This document shows positions 7,753 to 17,877 of a stretch of DNA of 46,765 nucleotides, in pieces. Both the position numbers and the translations under genes were made by a program. The DNA comes from Candidatus Aenigmatarchaeota archaeon (lineage in GTDB: Archaea; Aenigmatarchaeota; Aenigmatarchaeia; CG10238-14; SpSt-28). A model generated the notes under the pieces. The model had not been told where the DNA came from. It did not search any database and saw only the letters and a list, made by a program, of their open reading frames with translations. The stretch lies in NCBI GenBank assembly GCA_020832825.1, contig JAJHRL010000003.1:1-46765 (forward strand), given 5' to 3'. Within the stretch, counting starts at the first letter, position 1. Every line of letters starts with the position of its first letter.

Positions 7753-8213
7753 ACAACCAGCTCTCCATAACTTCCATTATCAAAACTTACAATCCTAGAA
7801 AACTTTATCCCAGTATCTGCCCCTCGATAACAGCTCGCTATTAACTTCCCTTCTAAGTAAACAAATAGATTTATTTCATTTTTTAAGTCAAGCATTTTTT
7901 TAAACTTCTGATAATCTGAATTACAAATTGTAATTGCACTATTCACTTTAAGAAGCGAAAGAACGTTGGTTTTGTTTAAAGTTTCATTCATTAGTCCTAT
8001 CCTTTTGATTTCCCCTTCGTACCAATTAGCAGGACTGCCAACGTCATTCACAAGAAGTTCAGAAACTTGATACGCTTCTGAAAGTAAAAACATTCTTTTA
8101 ATTTCAGTAAGATAGGTAGAATAGTAAGTAAGCAGTTGATAAATGAGAAATAGTACTGCTGAAACGAAAATAGAAATGGCTGCAAATTGTTCAAAACCGA
8201 CTTGCGTCTTCAT
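7740..8213 (-). CDS. Pseudopilin-like protein
   Basis: N-terminus MKTQVGFEQFAAISIFVSAVLFLIYQ resembles a class III prepilin signal (G^FEQF). Confidence 0.6.
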   Translation of the reverse strand: MKTQVGFEQFAAISIFVSAVLFLIYQLLTYYSTYLTEIKRMFLLSEAYQVSELLVNDVGSPANWYEGEIKRIGLMNETLNKTNVLSLLKVNSAITICNSDYQKFKKMLDLKNEINLFVYLEGKLIASCYRGADTGIKFSRIVSFDNGSYGELVVWLY

Positions 8214-8215
8214 TC

Positions 8216-9133
8216 TTAAACACCTATTAGACCTATTCTTGCTAAAAGCAAGTAAGATGCCATTATTATGCTTGCTAATATTAAGCAGTGTTTCAAACCA
8301 GCTCTGATAGAGCCTTCTGAAATCTGACCTGCCGCTAATCCAACAAAAATCGCTTGTATTAAAGAGAGGAAGAAGAAAATAGAAAAATAGTAAGGACTTC
8401 TGGATTTAAATCCAAAAACAGATTGTGTTAAAAGAGAGAAAAAATCGCATACGTTACATACAGCACCACTACAAGTAAGGCAAGGATCAAATAAACCCAT
8501 ACTGGTTCCTATTCCGATAAAATGTGGACTAGCAAAAATAGGTAGTAGGACTTTAGTTATCATTACTACTACTCCTAAGAAAATGAAGGAAATAACGTAC
8601 ATCATGAGAGTATACTGATTTAGTATTGATTTCCTCTCTTTTTCCATTTGTTGCAACATTTCTAACGATTCTGAAAGAGTGGTGAGAACTGCTAGCGTAT
8701 TTCCCCCTGAGATATAAGCTTCTCTCAATATTCTAAATGCTGTAGAAATCCTCTTATTCTTTCTCATCCTTTCAACAAACTTATCGAGCGCTTTATGGAT
8801 AGGAATATTCCAGCTTAATTGATTAGCAAGAAGTTTTATTTCGCTGCTTAAGCTTCCATAGTCATTTTTGCTAACAATTCTGATAGCTTGAGGTAGTGTC
8901 ACTCCGCTTCCTAGCGTTTCAGTTAAGTCACGCAAAAAAACTGGAAGTTTCTCCTCCATTTCCTTCCACTTTCTATAGTGTACGTATTCGAAAAACGCAA
9001 AGGTTGAGAAAGAAGCGAATATTGAGATGATAAGAAGATTTGCCAAAATTCCAACATCTTTTGAAAAATATCCGAGCAGAATTAGGATAGTAGAAACAAG
9101 GATAACCAATATTTTCACGTTTCTCTCATTCAT
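8216..9133 (-). CDS. Type IV pilus/T2SS platform protein, TadC/GspF family
   Basis: LPVFLRDLTETLGSGVTLPQAIRIVSKNDYGSLSSEIKLLANQLSWNIPIHKALDKFVERM plus TM helices. Confidence 0.85.
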   Translation of the reverse strand: MNERNVKILVILVSTILILLGYFSKDVGILANLLIISIFASFSTFAFFEYVHYRKWKEMEEKLPVFLRDLTETLGSGVTLPQAIRIVSKNDYGSLSSEIKLLANQLSWNIPIHKALDKFVERMRKNKRISTAFRILREAYISGGNTLAVLTTLSESLEMLQQMEKERKSILNQYTLMMYVISFIFLGVVVMITKVLLPIFASPHFIGIGTSMGLFDPCLTCSGAVCNVCDFFSLLTQSVFGFKSRSPYYFSIFFFLSLIQAIFVGLAAGQISEGSIRAGLKHCLILASIIMASYLLLARIGLIGV

Positions 9134-9160
9134 AAGCTATATTTTTTGGCATAATTAAAT

Positions 9161-10030
9161 TTATTCCCAGAAAGGCTGAGCCCTTCGAACCATGAAGAGA
9201 AATAGAAGGGAAACTGCAGGTAAGAAAACAAAAATCATGAAGAGCTGTAGAGGTAAAATGTTTTGAAGGGTTCCAAGCGTTGAAACTATTGATGTCAAAA
9301 CAACAAAGAAAATGGTTCCAAGTATGACAGAGACTAAGTAGATTTCGGTATAGATTGTCATGCTGTGTGAAAACTCAGAAAGCTTTCTCTTGTAGTCTAA
9401 GAAAAAATCTGCAGTCTTCTCTTTGACAAAAATATAGACATTTCCACCACTTCTTATCGTCGATAAAATACCATATAAAAATTCCCTAAACTTTCTTGAT
9501 GGTGTTCTAGCTATTGCCCTTTCCAAAGCTGATAAAACATCTAGTCCGTAAAACTCGATATCATAAACAATCTTCCTAAACTCATCAACAACTGCATTTT
9601 TCTCACTAAATTCTGTAAAAGTATGAAATGCTTTATGTAAAGGTAAGCCAGAGCCAAGTATTGAGGAAAGATGGAGGGTAGAAAAGGGTAAAAAAGTGTC
9701 TATCTCCTTTTCTCTTTGCATAACAAGAGATTTGGGATACCTTATATAGATAAAGAAAACAAGAAGGGGTAACAAAGTGGCTAAAGTTACTGAAGTTAAG
9801 TAACCGAACAAGAAAGAGGCAGAAGCTAAAGATATAGAAAACGCCAGTATTGGCAATATGATTATAAACGTTAGCAAGGAAGCAAAAAACGCGTTAGCTA
9901 GGTATTCTTGAGAGGAAATTTTCAGGTTAGCTTTTTTTAAATCTTCTCTTAGCTCAGGAAAATACGGCTCTGCTTTTTTTGCCAAATCTCCAAAAAGTCT
10001 AAATGCATAGGTGGATATCATCCTACCCAC
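9161..10030 (-). CDS. Type IV pilus/T2SS platform protein, TadC/GspF family
   Basis: EIDTFLPFSTLHLSSILGSGLPLHKAFHTFTEFSEKNAVVDEFRKIVYDIEFYGLDVLSALERAIARTPSRKFREFLYGIL plus TM helices. Confidence 0.85.
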   Translation of the reverse strand: MGRMISTYAFRLFGDLAKKAEPYFPELREDLKKANLKISSQEYLANAFFASLLTFIIILPILAFSISLASASFLFGYLTSVTLATLLPLLVFFIYIRYPKSLVMQREKEIDTFLPFSTLHLSSILGSGLPLHKAFHTFTEFSEKNAVVDEFRKIVYDIEFYGLDVLSALERAIARTPSRKFREFLYGILSTIRSGGNVYIFVKEKTADFFLDYKRKLSEFSHSMTIYTEIYLVSVILGTIFFVVLTSIVSTLGTLQNILPLQLFMIFVFLPAVSLLFLFMVRRAQPFWE

Positions 10031-11732
10031 TTTCTATTAGAGCCAAGACCCTATTTGGTGTTGAGTAATATGCAGAAAGAATGGCGTAAACTTCCTTAAA
10101 GTCTGTAATATTCTTTTCTTTCATCCATTTTAAAATGGCCACTCTTCTTTGAAATTCATCTAGAATTTCCTTCTCACTTAATCCGAAAGATTGTGAAATT
10201 CTTTTCAAAACTACACTTCTTTCCCCAATTTCAAACGTATCGTTAAATGGATTCCATTTAAATACATAATTAACAATTGGGTTCCTTTCCTCTTTAGGAA
10301 ATTCGATCATCTCTACCACTTCGGTTATTCTCCTTACAGATTTTTGTTTGTATTTAATTCTTTGTAAAAACACTATAATGTCCAAACTTCCAATGAGAGA
10401 ATGTGGAAGAGAAATAGGTGGTGATGTTAATCTATCTACTAGTTTACTAAGATTTTCTGCGTGAATAGTTGCAAGAGATGGATGTCCTGTAGCCATTTGT
10501 TGGAATAAAACATATGCCTCTTGACCTCTTACCTCTCCCAAAATAAGATAGTCTGGCCTTTGTCTTAAGCTTTCTTTAAGTAGTTGAAAGAGATCAATCT
10601 CGCCTTCTTTCCCTGTAGAAATTGGTGTTCGTGCTACATGAGAAACCCAGTGCGGATGTGGTAAAATTATTTCCGCTGTATCTTCGATAGAAACTATCTT
10701 TTTTTCGGGCCTTATGAACAAGGACAGAACGTTTAAGAGGGTTGTCTTCCCGCTCGCTGTACCCCCTGCCACTAGTATGCTTCTTCCGTAATCAACAACT
10801 AACCAAAGATATGCTAATATTCTCTCATCAGCTGTACCATAGTTAATTAAATGGATTGGAGTTAGTGGCTCTTCTGAAAATTTCCTTATTGTAAAGTTAC
10901 TTCCTCTTCTTGCTATATCTGTTGCTAGTGTTGCTTGCAGTCTTGAGCCATCTGGCAGAGTACCGCTAACCAAGGGTTGGGAAATCGACACACTCTTTCC
11001 TGCAAGCTGCGCCAATTTTATAACAAAAGAATCCAGCTCATCCGGATCGCTGAAAACTATGTTTGTTGGAATAGAGCCAATTCGAGGATCCCTATGAAAA
11101 ACAAAAACAGGTATGTCTAATCCGTCACAGCTTATATCCTCGATATTAGGATCTTTCATTAATGGCTCGATTCTACCTAAGCCAAGAAAATCTCTCTCTA
11201 TGTAATACCTCACAACTTCAATTTCCTCTGCTGTAAGTTTAAATTTAAAGTATCTAATGATATCCTCAATTTGTTTTTTCAGGTATTCCTTAGCTCTCAT
11301 TAGATTCAACTTAGATAGGTCAACATCCAGCCTCTGCTCTAATAGCTCTTTTATCCTTTTAATCGTTTCCTTCATTTTATCATTTAGTTTTGGTTCAACC
11401 AGTTCGTAGAAGTAGGTTTGTCTCCTTCGATCCCAATATATTTTAGCAAATGCAAATATTTTCTCGCCTTCCTTTGGACTTCTAGGAATCAAAGGATAGG
11501 AAAGAGAAACTTCTTCTGGCTGAGGTTGAGGTGAAGGTGGTATTATCCTGAGTTGTCTTGGAATGGCTATGCCTTCGATTTCTTTCTTCTCTTTATCTTC
11601 CTTTTCTTCACTCATGATTGAAACGACGGGTTGTAGAGGAGGTAGTTGTGTTTCTAACTTTTCTTCTGATCTGCTTGAAATTTTCTTCCACCCTTCTGTC
11701 GCTTTCTTAAAAATTTTCCTAGCTAATCTCAT
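10023..11732 (-). CDS. Type II/IV secretion ATPase (GspE/VirB11/TadA family)
   Basis: Walker A VAGGTASGKTTLLNVLSLF, Asp box SIEDTAEI, LILGEVRGQEAYVLFQQMATGHPSLATIHA. Confidence 0.95.
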   Translation of the reverse strand: MRLARKIFKKATEGWKKISSRSEEKLETQLPPLQPVVSIMSEEKEDKEKKEIEGIAIPRQLRIIPPSPQPQPEEVSLSYPLIPRSPKEGEKIFAFAKIYWDRRRQTYFYELVEPKLNDKMKETIKRIKELLEQRLDVDLSKLNLMRAKEYLKKQIEDIIRYFKFKLTAEEIEVVRYYIERDFLGLGRIEPLMKDPNIEDISCDGLDIPVFVFHRDPRIGSIPTNIVFSDPDELDSFVIKLAQLAGKSVSISQPLVSGTLPDGSRLQATLATDIARRGSNFTIRKFSEEPLTPIHLINYGTADERILAYLWLVVDYGRSILVAGGTASGKTTLLNVLSLFIRPEKKIVSIEDTAEIILPHPHWVSHVARTPISTGKEGEIDLFQLLKESLRQRPDYLILGEVRGQEAYVLFQQMATGHPSLATIHAENLSKLVDRLTSPPISLPHSLIGSLDIIVFLQRIKYKQKSVRRITEVVEMIEFPKEERNPIVNYVFKWNPFNDTFEIGERSVVLKRISQSFGLSEKEILDEFQRRVAILKWMKEKNITDFKEVYAILSAYYSTPNRVLALIESG

Positions 11733-12191
11733 TTAACCCCCTATTTTGAATTTGACTTCAGTTTTATTAAAGAAAATGGGAAGTGGGGATGCTCCTGTTA
11801 GGTTATAAAGTGAAGAAGACATCCCTGTCGAATAGAAGCCAAGAAATTCTGCCGTGTAATTCAGATTGTGTACCGATGAAGAGCTCTGTTTTTGAGTTGG
11901 TGTGCTTCTGATGTAGATCATATCACTTGCTGCAACTACTTCATGAAAATTATCAAAAACTTTGTAAGGTATCCAATATGTTGCATTAGAATAGTTACAG
12001 TATTTGCAATTTGCATAGGTAGTTATGAGAGAACCAGAAATGTAAGAAGTAAATAACTCGCGAAAAGAAGAGAGAAGTCTGTCTTGGGAAGAATAAGAAA
12101 AGTAGAAAATATAACTTGAAACGAGCGAAAAAATAGAAAGAGAAATTAAAAGGAGGAGCACAAACTGAATAACTTGAGTTTGCGACTTCAT
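11733..12191 (-). CDS. Pilin-like membrane protein of pilus locus
   Basis: N-terminal hydrophobic helix MKSQTQVIQFVLLLLISLSIFSLV, overlaps neighbours in the pilus cluster. Confidence 0.55.
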   Translation of the reverse strand: MKSQTQVIQFVLLLLISLSIFSLVSSYIFYFSYSSQDRLLSSFRELFTSYISGSLITTYANCKYCNYSNATYWIPYKVFDNFHEVVAASDMIYIRSTPTQKQSSSSVHNLNYTAEFLGFYSTGMSSSLYNLTGASPLPIFFNKTEVKFKIGG

Positions 12192-12817
12192 GATATTTCT
12201 ATTTTTAATTTTATAATTGTGCTATTTAACATTCTTTCCGTGCTAATTCTACTTATTCGAATTGTCTTTCCTGTCCTTCTTATAACTCCTATCGGAGAAA
12301 ATAATTGTAGTGAATAAATTTCACCAGCTATAGAAGTTAGATTCCGAAGAAAAAGAAAGTAAGTTATGTTAAAACCGTCATAAAGAGGAGTTCCAGAAAG
12401 GCAGATAACAGAGAAAGAATCTTTTCCCGCAATACCTCCCGATGGCGGGCAACTCGCACCCGGAGTTAATGAAATTGGTTGTTGCGTATTGATATTCGTT
12501 ACCCTTGAAAAAAAAGAAAAGACAATAGAATTGTTGAGAGGAGAGGGATCATCAAAAGGGTGAATTTCCCACACGCCTTGAGCATCCAAAGTTAAAACTT
12601 CTGTAGAGCCTGTAGCTGCAACAGACTCTATTTTTCTCGGTAAAGAAGATGGATTATAATAATTGAAAAAACTGATTACCCTTTCAAGTGTTGATTTATC
12701 TTGAGATTTCTGTAAGAGAGGTAAACCATACATGTAAGCTGCAGAAATTAAACCGATAGAAATGGCTATTATCATAACAACAGAAACTATCTCTGAGATT
12801 GCCTTTATCTTAATCAC
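12188..12817 (-). CDS. Archaellin/pilin-like protein
   Basis: MIKIKAISEIVSVVMIIAISIGLISAAYMYG typical archaeal prepilin N-terminus. Confidence 0.7.
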   Translation of the reverse strand: MIKIKAISEIVSVVMIIAISIGLISAAYMYGLPLLQKSQDKSTLERVISFFNYYNPSSLPRKIESVAATGSTEVLTLDAQGVWEIHPFDDPSPLNNSIVFSFFSRVTNINTQQPISLTPGASCPPSGGIAGKDSFSVICLSGTPLYDGFNITYFLFLRNLTSIAGEIYSLQLFSPIGVIRRTGKTIRISRISTERMLNSTIIKLKIEIS

Positions 12818-12821
12818 CTAT

Positions 12822-13295
12822 TCACTGCGTAGTTTTAAGAGGAAAAGGAGGTTTAGGTGGTGGTAAAGGCCTTGCCAGCTTTCTTGAAATCTCCTCTAGT
12901 AAAGATATTAATGTCTCATTGTTTTCCAGTATTTTGTTGTTAATTTCTGTAAGTTTCTCGATTTTTTCTATAAGTGGTTTACTCTCAAGCTGAGGTTTTG
13001 CCTCTTCTTCCCCTGCACTCTTTATAAGTTCTATAAGCTCGTCGAGCTTCTTTACCAACTCCTCTAGTTTTAATGGAAGTTTAGAAAGCTCTATTCTCAA
13101 AGCATCATTAGCTTTTATTAAAGCATCTACAATCTCCTGATTCATTCTAATAATCTGGATAATCTCCTTGTAAAGCTCTCTCTCATTTATAGAAGCTTTT
13201 TTCTCTAATTCCTCGATTCTTTTCTCCAATCTCCTCAATGGAGTCACAGGAATTAATTCAAACTCTTCTTGCTTTTTTTCAACCTCAGTCTCCAT
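12822..13295 (-). CDS. Coiled-coil protein at head of pilus locus
   Basis: Heptad-rich sequence EKRIEELEKKASINERELYKEIIQIIR..., proline-rich C-terminus PLPPPKPPFPL. Confidence 0.6.
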   Translation of the reverse strand: METEVEKKQEEFELIPVTPLRRLEKRIEELEKKASINERELYKEIIQIIRMNQEIVDALIKANDALRIELSKLPLKLEELVKKLDELIELIKSAGEEEAKPQLESKPLIEKIEKLTEINNKILENNETLISLLEEISRKLARPLPPPKPPFPLKTTQ

Positions 13296-13378
13296 ACTCT
13301 TAATTGATTTGAATTATTTAAATGTTCTTCTCTCTAATTTCTAACCCCGTAACCTCAAAAAAGAAAAAAGGAAAAAGA

Positions 13379-15034
13379 CTAGTATTCTTCACTTGGCGTC
13401 TCCGTCTTCTTTCCTTTCTCTTTTTCTTCTTTTCCTATTCTGCTCGCAGCTATAACATCATCTATCCTTAATATCATCTCTGCAGCCTCTGCAGCACTTT
13501 TTATTGCCTGGGATTTCACTTTAAGAGGTTCTATTATTCCTGCTTCCAATGCATCAACAATCTTTCCTGAAAAAACATCTATTCCATAATTTATTTTGCC
13601 TTGCTCATGAGCCGCTCTCAACTCGACAAGAATATCTATAGGATCTAAACCAGCATTCTCTGCCAGCGTCCTTGGAACTATTTCTAAAGCGTTCGCAAAT
13701 TCCTGAATGGCTAACTGCTCTCTTCCTGAGAACTTTTCTGCAAATTCTCTTATCCTTCTTGCTAACTCTGCTTCAATCGCTCCTGCACCCGGAACTATTT
13801 TACCACTTTCCAGAGCCGATACTAATGCTCCTATTCCATCTTCAACATTTCTGTCAATTTCATCAACCACATGCTCTGTGCTCCCTCTTACAAGAATTGT
13901 TACTGCTTTTGGATTCTTGCATCCCATAACAAAGGTCATTGCTTCTCCTGCAATCTTTCTTTCTTCAACCAACTCAGCATAACCTAAGTCTTTTTCTGTT
14001 AGATCATCTAGATTGCTAACTATTCTTGCTCCTGTAGCCTTTGCTAAAGCTTCTAAATCAGAACGCTTTATTCTTCTGCAAGCAGCTATTCCTTTCTTTG
14101 CTAAGTAATGCTGGGCCAAATCATCAATTCCTTTCTCACAAAATACAACATTGGCTCCAACTGCAGCTATTTTATTTACCATCTCTCTTAACATTTTCTG
14201 TTCCTGCTCTAAGAAGGCTTGTAACTGTTCTGGTGATGTTATCCTGATTTGAGCATCTGTTTCTGTTTTTTCTATTTCAAGTGGACAATCTAGTAAAGCT
14301 ATCTTCGCATTCTTAATTGTCTTTGGCATTTGTGGATGAACTATTTCTTTGTCAACAATTATTCCTCTTACTAACTGCGTTTCTTCGACAGAAGCCCCAT
14401 GTTTTTTAACCCTTTTTATATTGTCTTTATCAATCTTTAACTTACCATTTTTCACTTCTGCCACAGTTCTAACAGCTTCTATAATTAGCTCTGCAATCTT
14501 TGGTGCAGCCTCTTTTCCCGATTTTCCGGACATAGAAGTAACAACTATTTTTTTCAAAGTTTCTGTATCATCAATCTTAATTGGAATAGCTAGTTCATCT
14601 AAAACTCTCAGTGCTTCTTCCTTGGCCAATTGATAACCTTTAGTTATCACTGTAGGATGAATTTCTTGATCTAAAAGCGTTTCCGCTCTTTTCAAAAGCT
14701 CTCCTGCAAGAATTACTGCCGTTGTTGTTCCATCTCCAACTTCCTCATTTTGTGTTTTAGCCACTTCTACCATCATTTTTGCTGCTGGATGTTCGACTTC
14801 CATTTCTTCTAGAATTGTTACTCCGTCGTTTGTTATCGTTATGTCGCCTATTGAATCTACTAGCATTTTATCCATTCCTTTTGGTCCTAGTGTTGTCCTA
14901 ACTATGTCAGCTACTGCCTTAGCTGCCGCTATGTTAGCCTTCTGAGCATCTCTTCCTGTTGATCTAACTGTACCCTCTGGCAATATTAATACTGGTTGTC
15001 CTCCTATTTGAGCCAAGTAAGCTTGTTGAGGCAT
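13379..15034 (-). CDS. thsA: Thermosome (group II chaperonin) subunit
   Basis: [81 protein letters not shown]. Confidence 0.98.
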   Translation of the reverse strand: MPQQAYLAQIGGQPVLILPEGTVRSTGRDAQKANIAAAKAVADIVRTTLGPKGMDKMLVDSIGDITITNDGVTILEEMEVEHPAAKMMVEVAKTQNEEVGDGTTTAVILAGELLKRAETLLDQEIHPTVITKGYQLAKEEALRVLDELAIPIKIDDTETLKKIVVTSMSGKSGKEAAPKIAELIIEAVRTVAEVKNGKLKIDKDNIKRVKKHGASVEETQLVRGIIVDKEIVHPQMPKTIKNAKIALLDCPLEIEKTETDAQIRITSPEQLQAFLEQEQKMLREMVNKIAAVGANVVFCEKGIDDLAQHYLAKKGIAACRRIKRSDLEALAKATGARIVSNLDDLTEKDLGYAELVEERKIAGEAMTFVMGCKNPKAVTILVRGSTEHVVDEIDRNVEDGIGALVSALESGKIVPGAGAIEAELARRIREFAEKFSGREQLAIQEFANALEIVPRTLAENAGLDPIDILVELRAAHEQGKINYGIDVFSGKIVDALEAGIIEPLKVKSQAIKSAAEAAEMILRIDDVIAASRIGKEEKEKGKKTETPSEEY

Positions 15035-15122
15035 TTTATCACCCTAGATAAGCGTAAGCGAGTTTTAAACACTATTATTATTATCCCTTAAAAACTTTAA
15101 AAGTTTAAGCCCAATCATTCAC

Positions 15123-15407
15123 ATGGACTTCTATAAAATGAGGAAAGTAGGATCTATAGGAAAAGAGGATACTAAGTTTTCTTTAGTAGGTAGGATTAAA
15201 GAAGTAGAAAATAATCGCTTTATTCTTGAAGATGAAACTGGTGAAATAAGTATTATCAGTAATTTTAAAGTCAAAGCTGGTGAGCTAGTAAGAGTTTTCT
15301 GTAGGAAAATTGATGACGAGATAATTGCGGACTTCATTCAGAGTATGGAAGGTTTGGACTGGGAACTATGGAAAAAGGTAGAAAGTTTATATTTAAAGCT
15401 CTTATAA
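15123..15407 (+). CDS. Small OB-fold nucleic-acid-binding protein
   Basis: FSLVGRIKEVENNRFILEDETGEISIISNFKVKAGELVRVFCRKIDDEIIADFIQSM; OB-fold pattern. Confidence 0.6.
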   Translation: MDFYKMRKVGSIGKEDTKFSLVGRIKEVENNRFILEDETGEISIISNFKVKAGELVRVFCRKIDDEIIADFIQSMEGLDWELWKKVESLYLKLL

Positions 15408-15426
15408 CTAGATTTATGGTGAGAAA

Positions 15427-16170
15427 ATGAAAGCAACTATTGCCGAACCTGAGGTGTTAATAACAACAATTGCAACAGCCGCAGAAATAATTGACGAAGG
15501 TATACTAAAATTTGGAAAAGAGGGAATTAGTCTAACAGCAGCTGATAGAGCAATGGTTGCTGTTATAGATTTGCTGATATCAAAAGATGCATTTGAAGAG
15601 TACAATGTAGAAGAGGAGAAGGAAATAGGATTGAATATGACAAACTTTCTCTCCCTTCTAAAAAGAGCTAGAGGCTCGGAGAAAATTAGCCTAGAGTTAG
15701 TGGAAAACAAAATGCTTCTTACAATTCACAATGGAGTTAAAAGAAGATTTGTTGTTCCTTTATTACAGTTAACAAGAGAAGAAATACCTCCTATAGAACA
15801 GCTAGAATTTAAGGTAGTTGCAACGTTAAAGCCTGATGTTTTGGAAGATGCTATTAAGGATGCAAGCGTAATAACTGACGCTATAACCTTTCAAGCCACT
15901 AAAGAATATTTTAAAATATCGGCAGAAGGAGATGTTAGTCAAACAGAAATTGAATTGAGAGAAGGAGATGAAGGTCTCATAGATCTACAAGTCAAAGAGG
16001 AAAGTAAAGCAAAATATCCCCTCGACTACCTTGAAAAAATACTAAAGGCTGCGAAAATTGCAGATGAAGTAACATTAAAGTTTGCACAAGATTACCCAAT
16101 GAGACTCGATTTTAAGTATGAAGGTAAGGCAAGGATATCTATGGTTGTGGCGCCACGAGTTAGCGAGTAA
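15427..16170 (+). CDS. pcn: PCNA sliding clamp
   Basis: EGISLTAADRAMVAVIDLLI...YPLDYLEKILKAAKIADEVTLKFAQDYPMRLDFKYEGKARISMVVAPRVSE. Confidence 0.93.
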   Translation: MKATIAEPEVLITTIATAAEIIDEGILKFGKEGISLTAADRAMVAVIDLLISKDAFEEYNVEEEKEIGLNMTNFLSLLKRARGSEKISLELVENKMLLTIHNGVKRRFVVPLLQLTREEIPPIEQLEFKVVATLKPDVLEDAIKDASVITDAITFQATKEYFKISAEGDVSQTEIELREGDEGLIDLQVKEESKAKYPLDYLEKILKAAKIADEVTLKFAQDYPMRLDFKYEGKARISMVVAPRVSE

Positions 16171-16173
16171 AGA

Positions 16174-16308
16174 TTATTGTTGCTGTTTGAACCTACAAAT
16201 AGCAATGTGCTTGAGAAAACCTATGTAAATAGGTTTTCCGCAGTATGGACAAACCCCCTCGGGTTCCGGTAATTTTTCTTTAGTCATTATACAACCCCCA
16301 CCGCTCAT
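16174..16308 (-). CDS. Small C2HC zinc-finger protein (44 aa, absent from ORF track)
   Basis: Minus strand reads MSGGGCIMTKEKLPEPEGVCPYCGKPIYIGFLKHIAICRFKQQQ*; CPYC...HIAIC zinc-ligand pattern; fits the gap between pcn and the HIT gene. Confidence 0.7.
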   Translation of the reverse strand: MSGGGCIMTKEKLPEPEGVCPYCGKPIYIGFLKHIAICRFKQQQ

Positions 16309-16320
16309 ACCAATTTTACA

Positions 16321-16806
16321 TTAGGCAATCTGCCAATCTCTTTTAAGCCAAAAAATTTCTTCCTCGCTTCTATCTCTGCTTTCTTTTGCGGTTTCTGTTT
16401 TTTGCACAACTTCTCCTTCCATACTATTTCTAATTGTCTCTGCAAGCCTCTCCAATTCCTCTTTTTTTACTTCTACAGGCTTGTTTTCTATTAGTGGAAT
16501 TTCGTTCTCAAAATAAGGATAAATTCTTAGATGCAAATGCTCAACGTGAGAAGGTAAATATGCAATAGCTATGGCTTTCGGAGAAAGAGCCCTCATTATG
16601 GCTCGTGCGATTTTTATGCAAGTAAGGAAGAGTCTTCCTGATAAATCCTCGTCTTCATCAAGGCTTTTAACATGTTTCTTAGGAATAACAAGCGTCATTC
16701 CTTTACTTCTAGGATAGATGTCTAGAAAAGCAACAAAATTTTCATCTTCATAAACTATCTTGCTTGAGATTTCTTTTCTAGCTATTTTACAAAAATGACA
16801 TTCCAT
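16321..16806 (-). CDS. HIT family hydrolase/transferase
   Basis: CHFCKIARKEISSKIVYEDENFVAFLDIYPRSKGMTLVIPKKHV; SHVEHLHLRIYP. Confidence 0.88.
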   Translation of the reverse strand: MECHFCKIARKEISSKIVYEDENFVAFLDIYPRSKGMTLVIPKKHVKSLDEDEDLSGRLFLTCIKIARAIMRALSPKAIAIAYLPSHVEHLHLRIYPYFENEIPLIENKPVEVKKEELERLAETIRNSMEGEVVQKTETAKESRDRSEEEIFWLKRDWQIA

Positions 16807-16898
16807 AATCTGGTTTTAAACTTTGAGTTTAAGAATATTGTTGACTTAAATTTAAAGGTATAAATTAAAGCATAGAAATAAAAATCATCGGTGATCAA

Positions 16899-17876
16899 AT
16901 GCCGGACATAAAAAAACCACGAGAGGGAAGCCTCGCGTTTTACCCTAGGAAGAGAGCTGCAAGAATCTATCCAAACATAGATACTTATCCTTCTTTAGAT
17001 AAAACCATTCCCCTTGCCTTTGCTGCCTATAAGGTTGGAATGGGGCATGTAATTGCTTTAGATAACAGGAAAACTTCACCAACTTATGGACTTCAAATTT
17101 CAATCCCTGTAACCGTTCTAGAGGCGCCTCCTCTCAAAGTTATTGGTGTTAGAATATACCAAAAAACGATAAAAGGTTTGAAGGCCTTAACAGAAGTATA
17201 CGCCAAAGAATTACCCAAGGAGCTAGAGAGAAAAGTAAAAATTAATTCTAACTATTCTGATGGAAAAATTGAAGAAATGAAAAAATTGGTTGATAAGATT
17301 TCGAATGTAAGACTGATAGTTGCAACACAACCGAAAAAAGCTGGAATTGGAAAGAAAAAACCGGAAGTTTTTGAAATTGAAATTGGGGGGAAAGATGCAA
17401 AAGAAAAAATCGAGTATGCGCTAAGCCTTTTAGGAAAGGAGATCTCTGTAAGCGAGATTTTTAAAGAAGGGGAAATAGTCGACGTTATAGCTGTTACAAA
17501 GGGTAAGGGAACTCAGGGTCCTGTAAAAAGATTTGGTGTTAAAATTCAAGGAAGAAAGGCAAAAGAAAAGAGAAGACATGTAGGAAGCTTAGGCCAAGAA
17601 AGACCAGGCAAAGTCAGGTGGACTGTTCCTATGGCAGGTCAAATGGGTTTTCAAACGAGAACAGAGTTAAACAAGAGAATCGTTAAACTTGGTAATGGAA
17701 ATGAGATAAATCCAAAAGGAGGATTTAAAAGGTATGGAATTATAAAGTCTTCTTTCATTCTTATAGAAGGTTCTGTGCCAGGAAGTAAAAAAAGATTAAT
17801 TATGATAAGAAAAGCAATTAGATCTAAAGAGCCGCCTGTACTACCTTATGAGGTGAAAAGGATAGAGGTGGGATAA
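16899..17876 (+). CDS. rpl3: Ribosomal protein uL3
   Basis: GSLAFYPRKRAARIYPNIDTYPS; GVKIQGRKAKEKRRHVGSLGQERPGKVRWTVPMAGQMGFQTRTELNKRIVKLG. Confidence 0.97.
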   Translation: MPDIKKPREGSLAFYPRKRAARIYPNIDTYPSLDKTIPLAFAAYKVGMGHVIALDNRKTSPTYGLQISIPVTVLEAPPLKVIGVRIYQKTIKGLKALTEVYAKELPKELERKVKINSNYSDGKIEEMKKLVDKISNVRLIVATQPKKAGIGKKKPEVFEIEIGGKDAKEKIEYALSLLGKEISVSEIFKEGEIVDVIAVTKGKGTQGPVKRFGVKIQGRKAKEKRRHVGSLGQERPGKVRWTVPMAGQMGFQTRTELNKRIVKLGNGNEINPKGGFKRYGIIKSSFILIEGSVPGSKKRLIMIRKAIRSKEPPVLPYEVKRIEVG

Positions 17877-17877
17877 A

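Noticed and set aside
13672-14633. Several plus-strand ORFs (13672-13929, 13707-13982, 14041-14247, 14349-14633)
   Set aside because: Antisense shadows of the thermosome gene.
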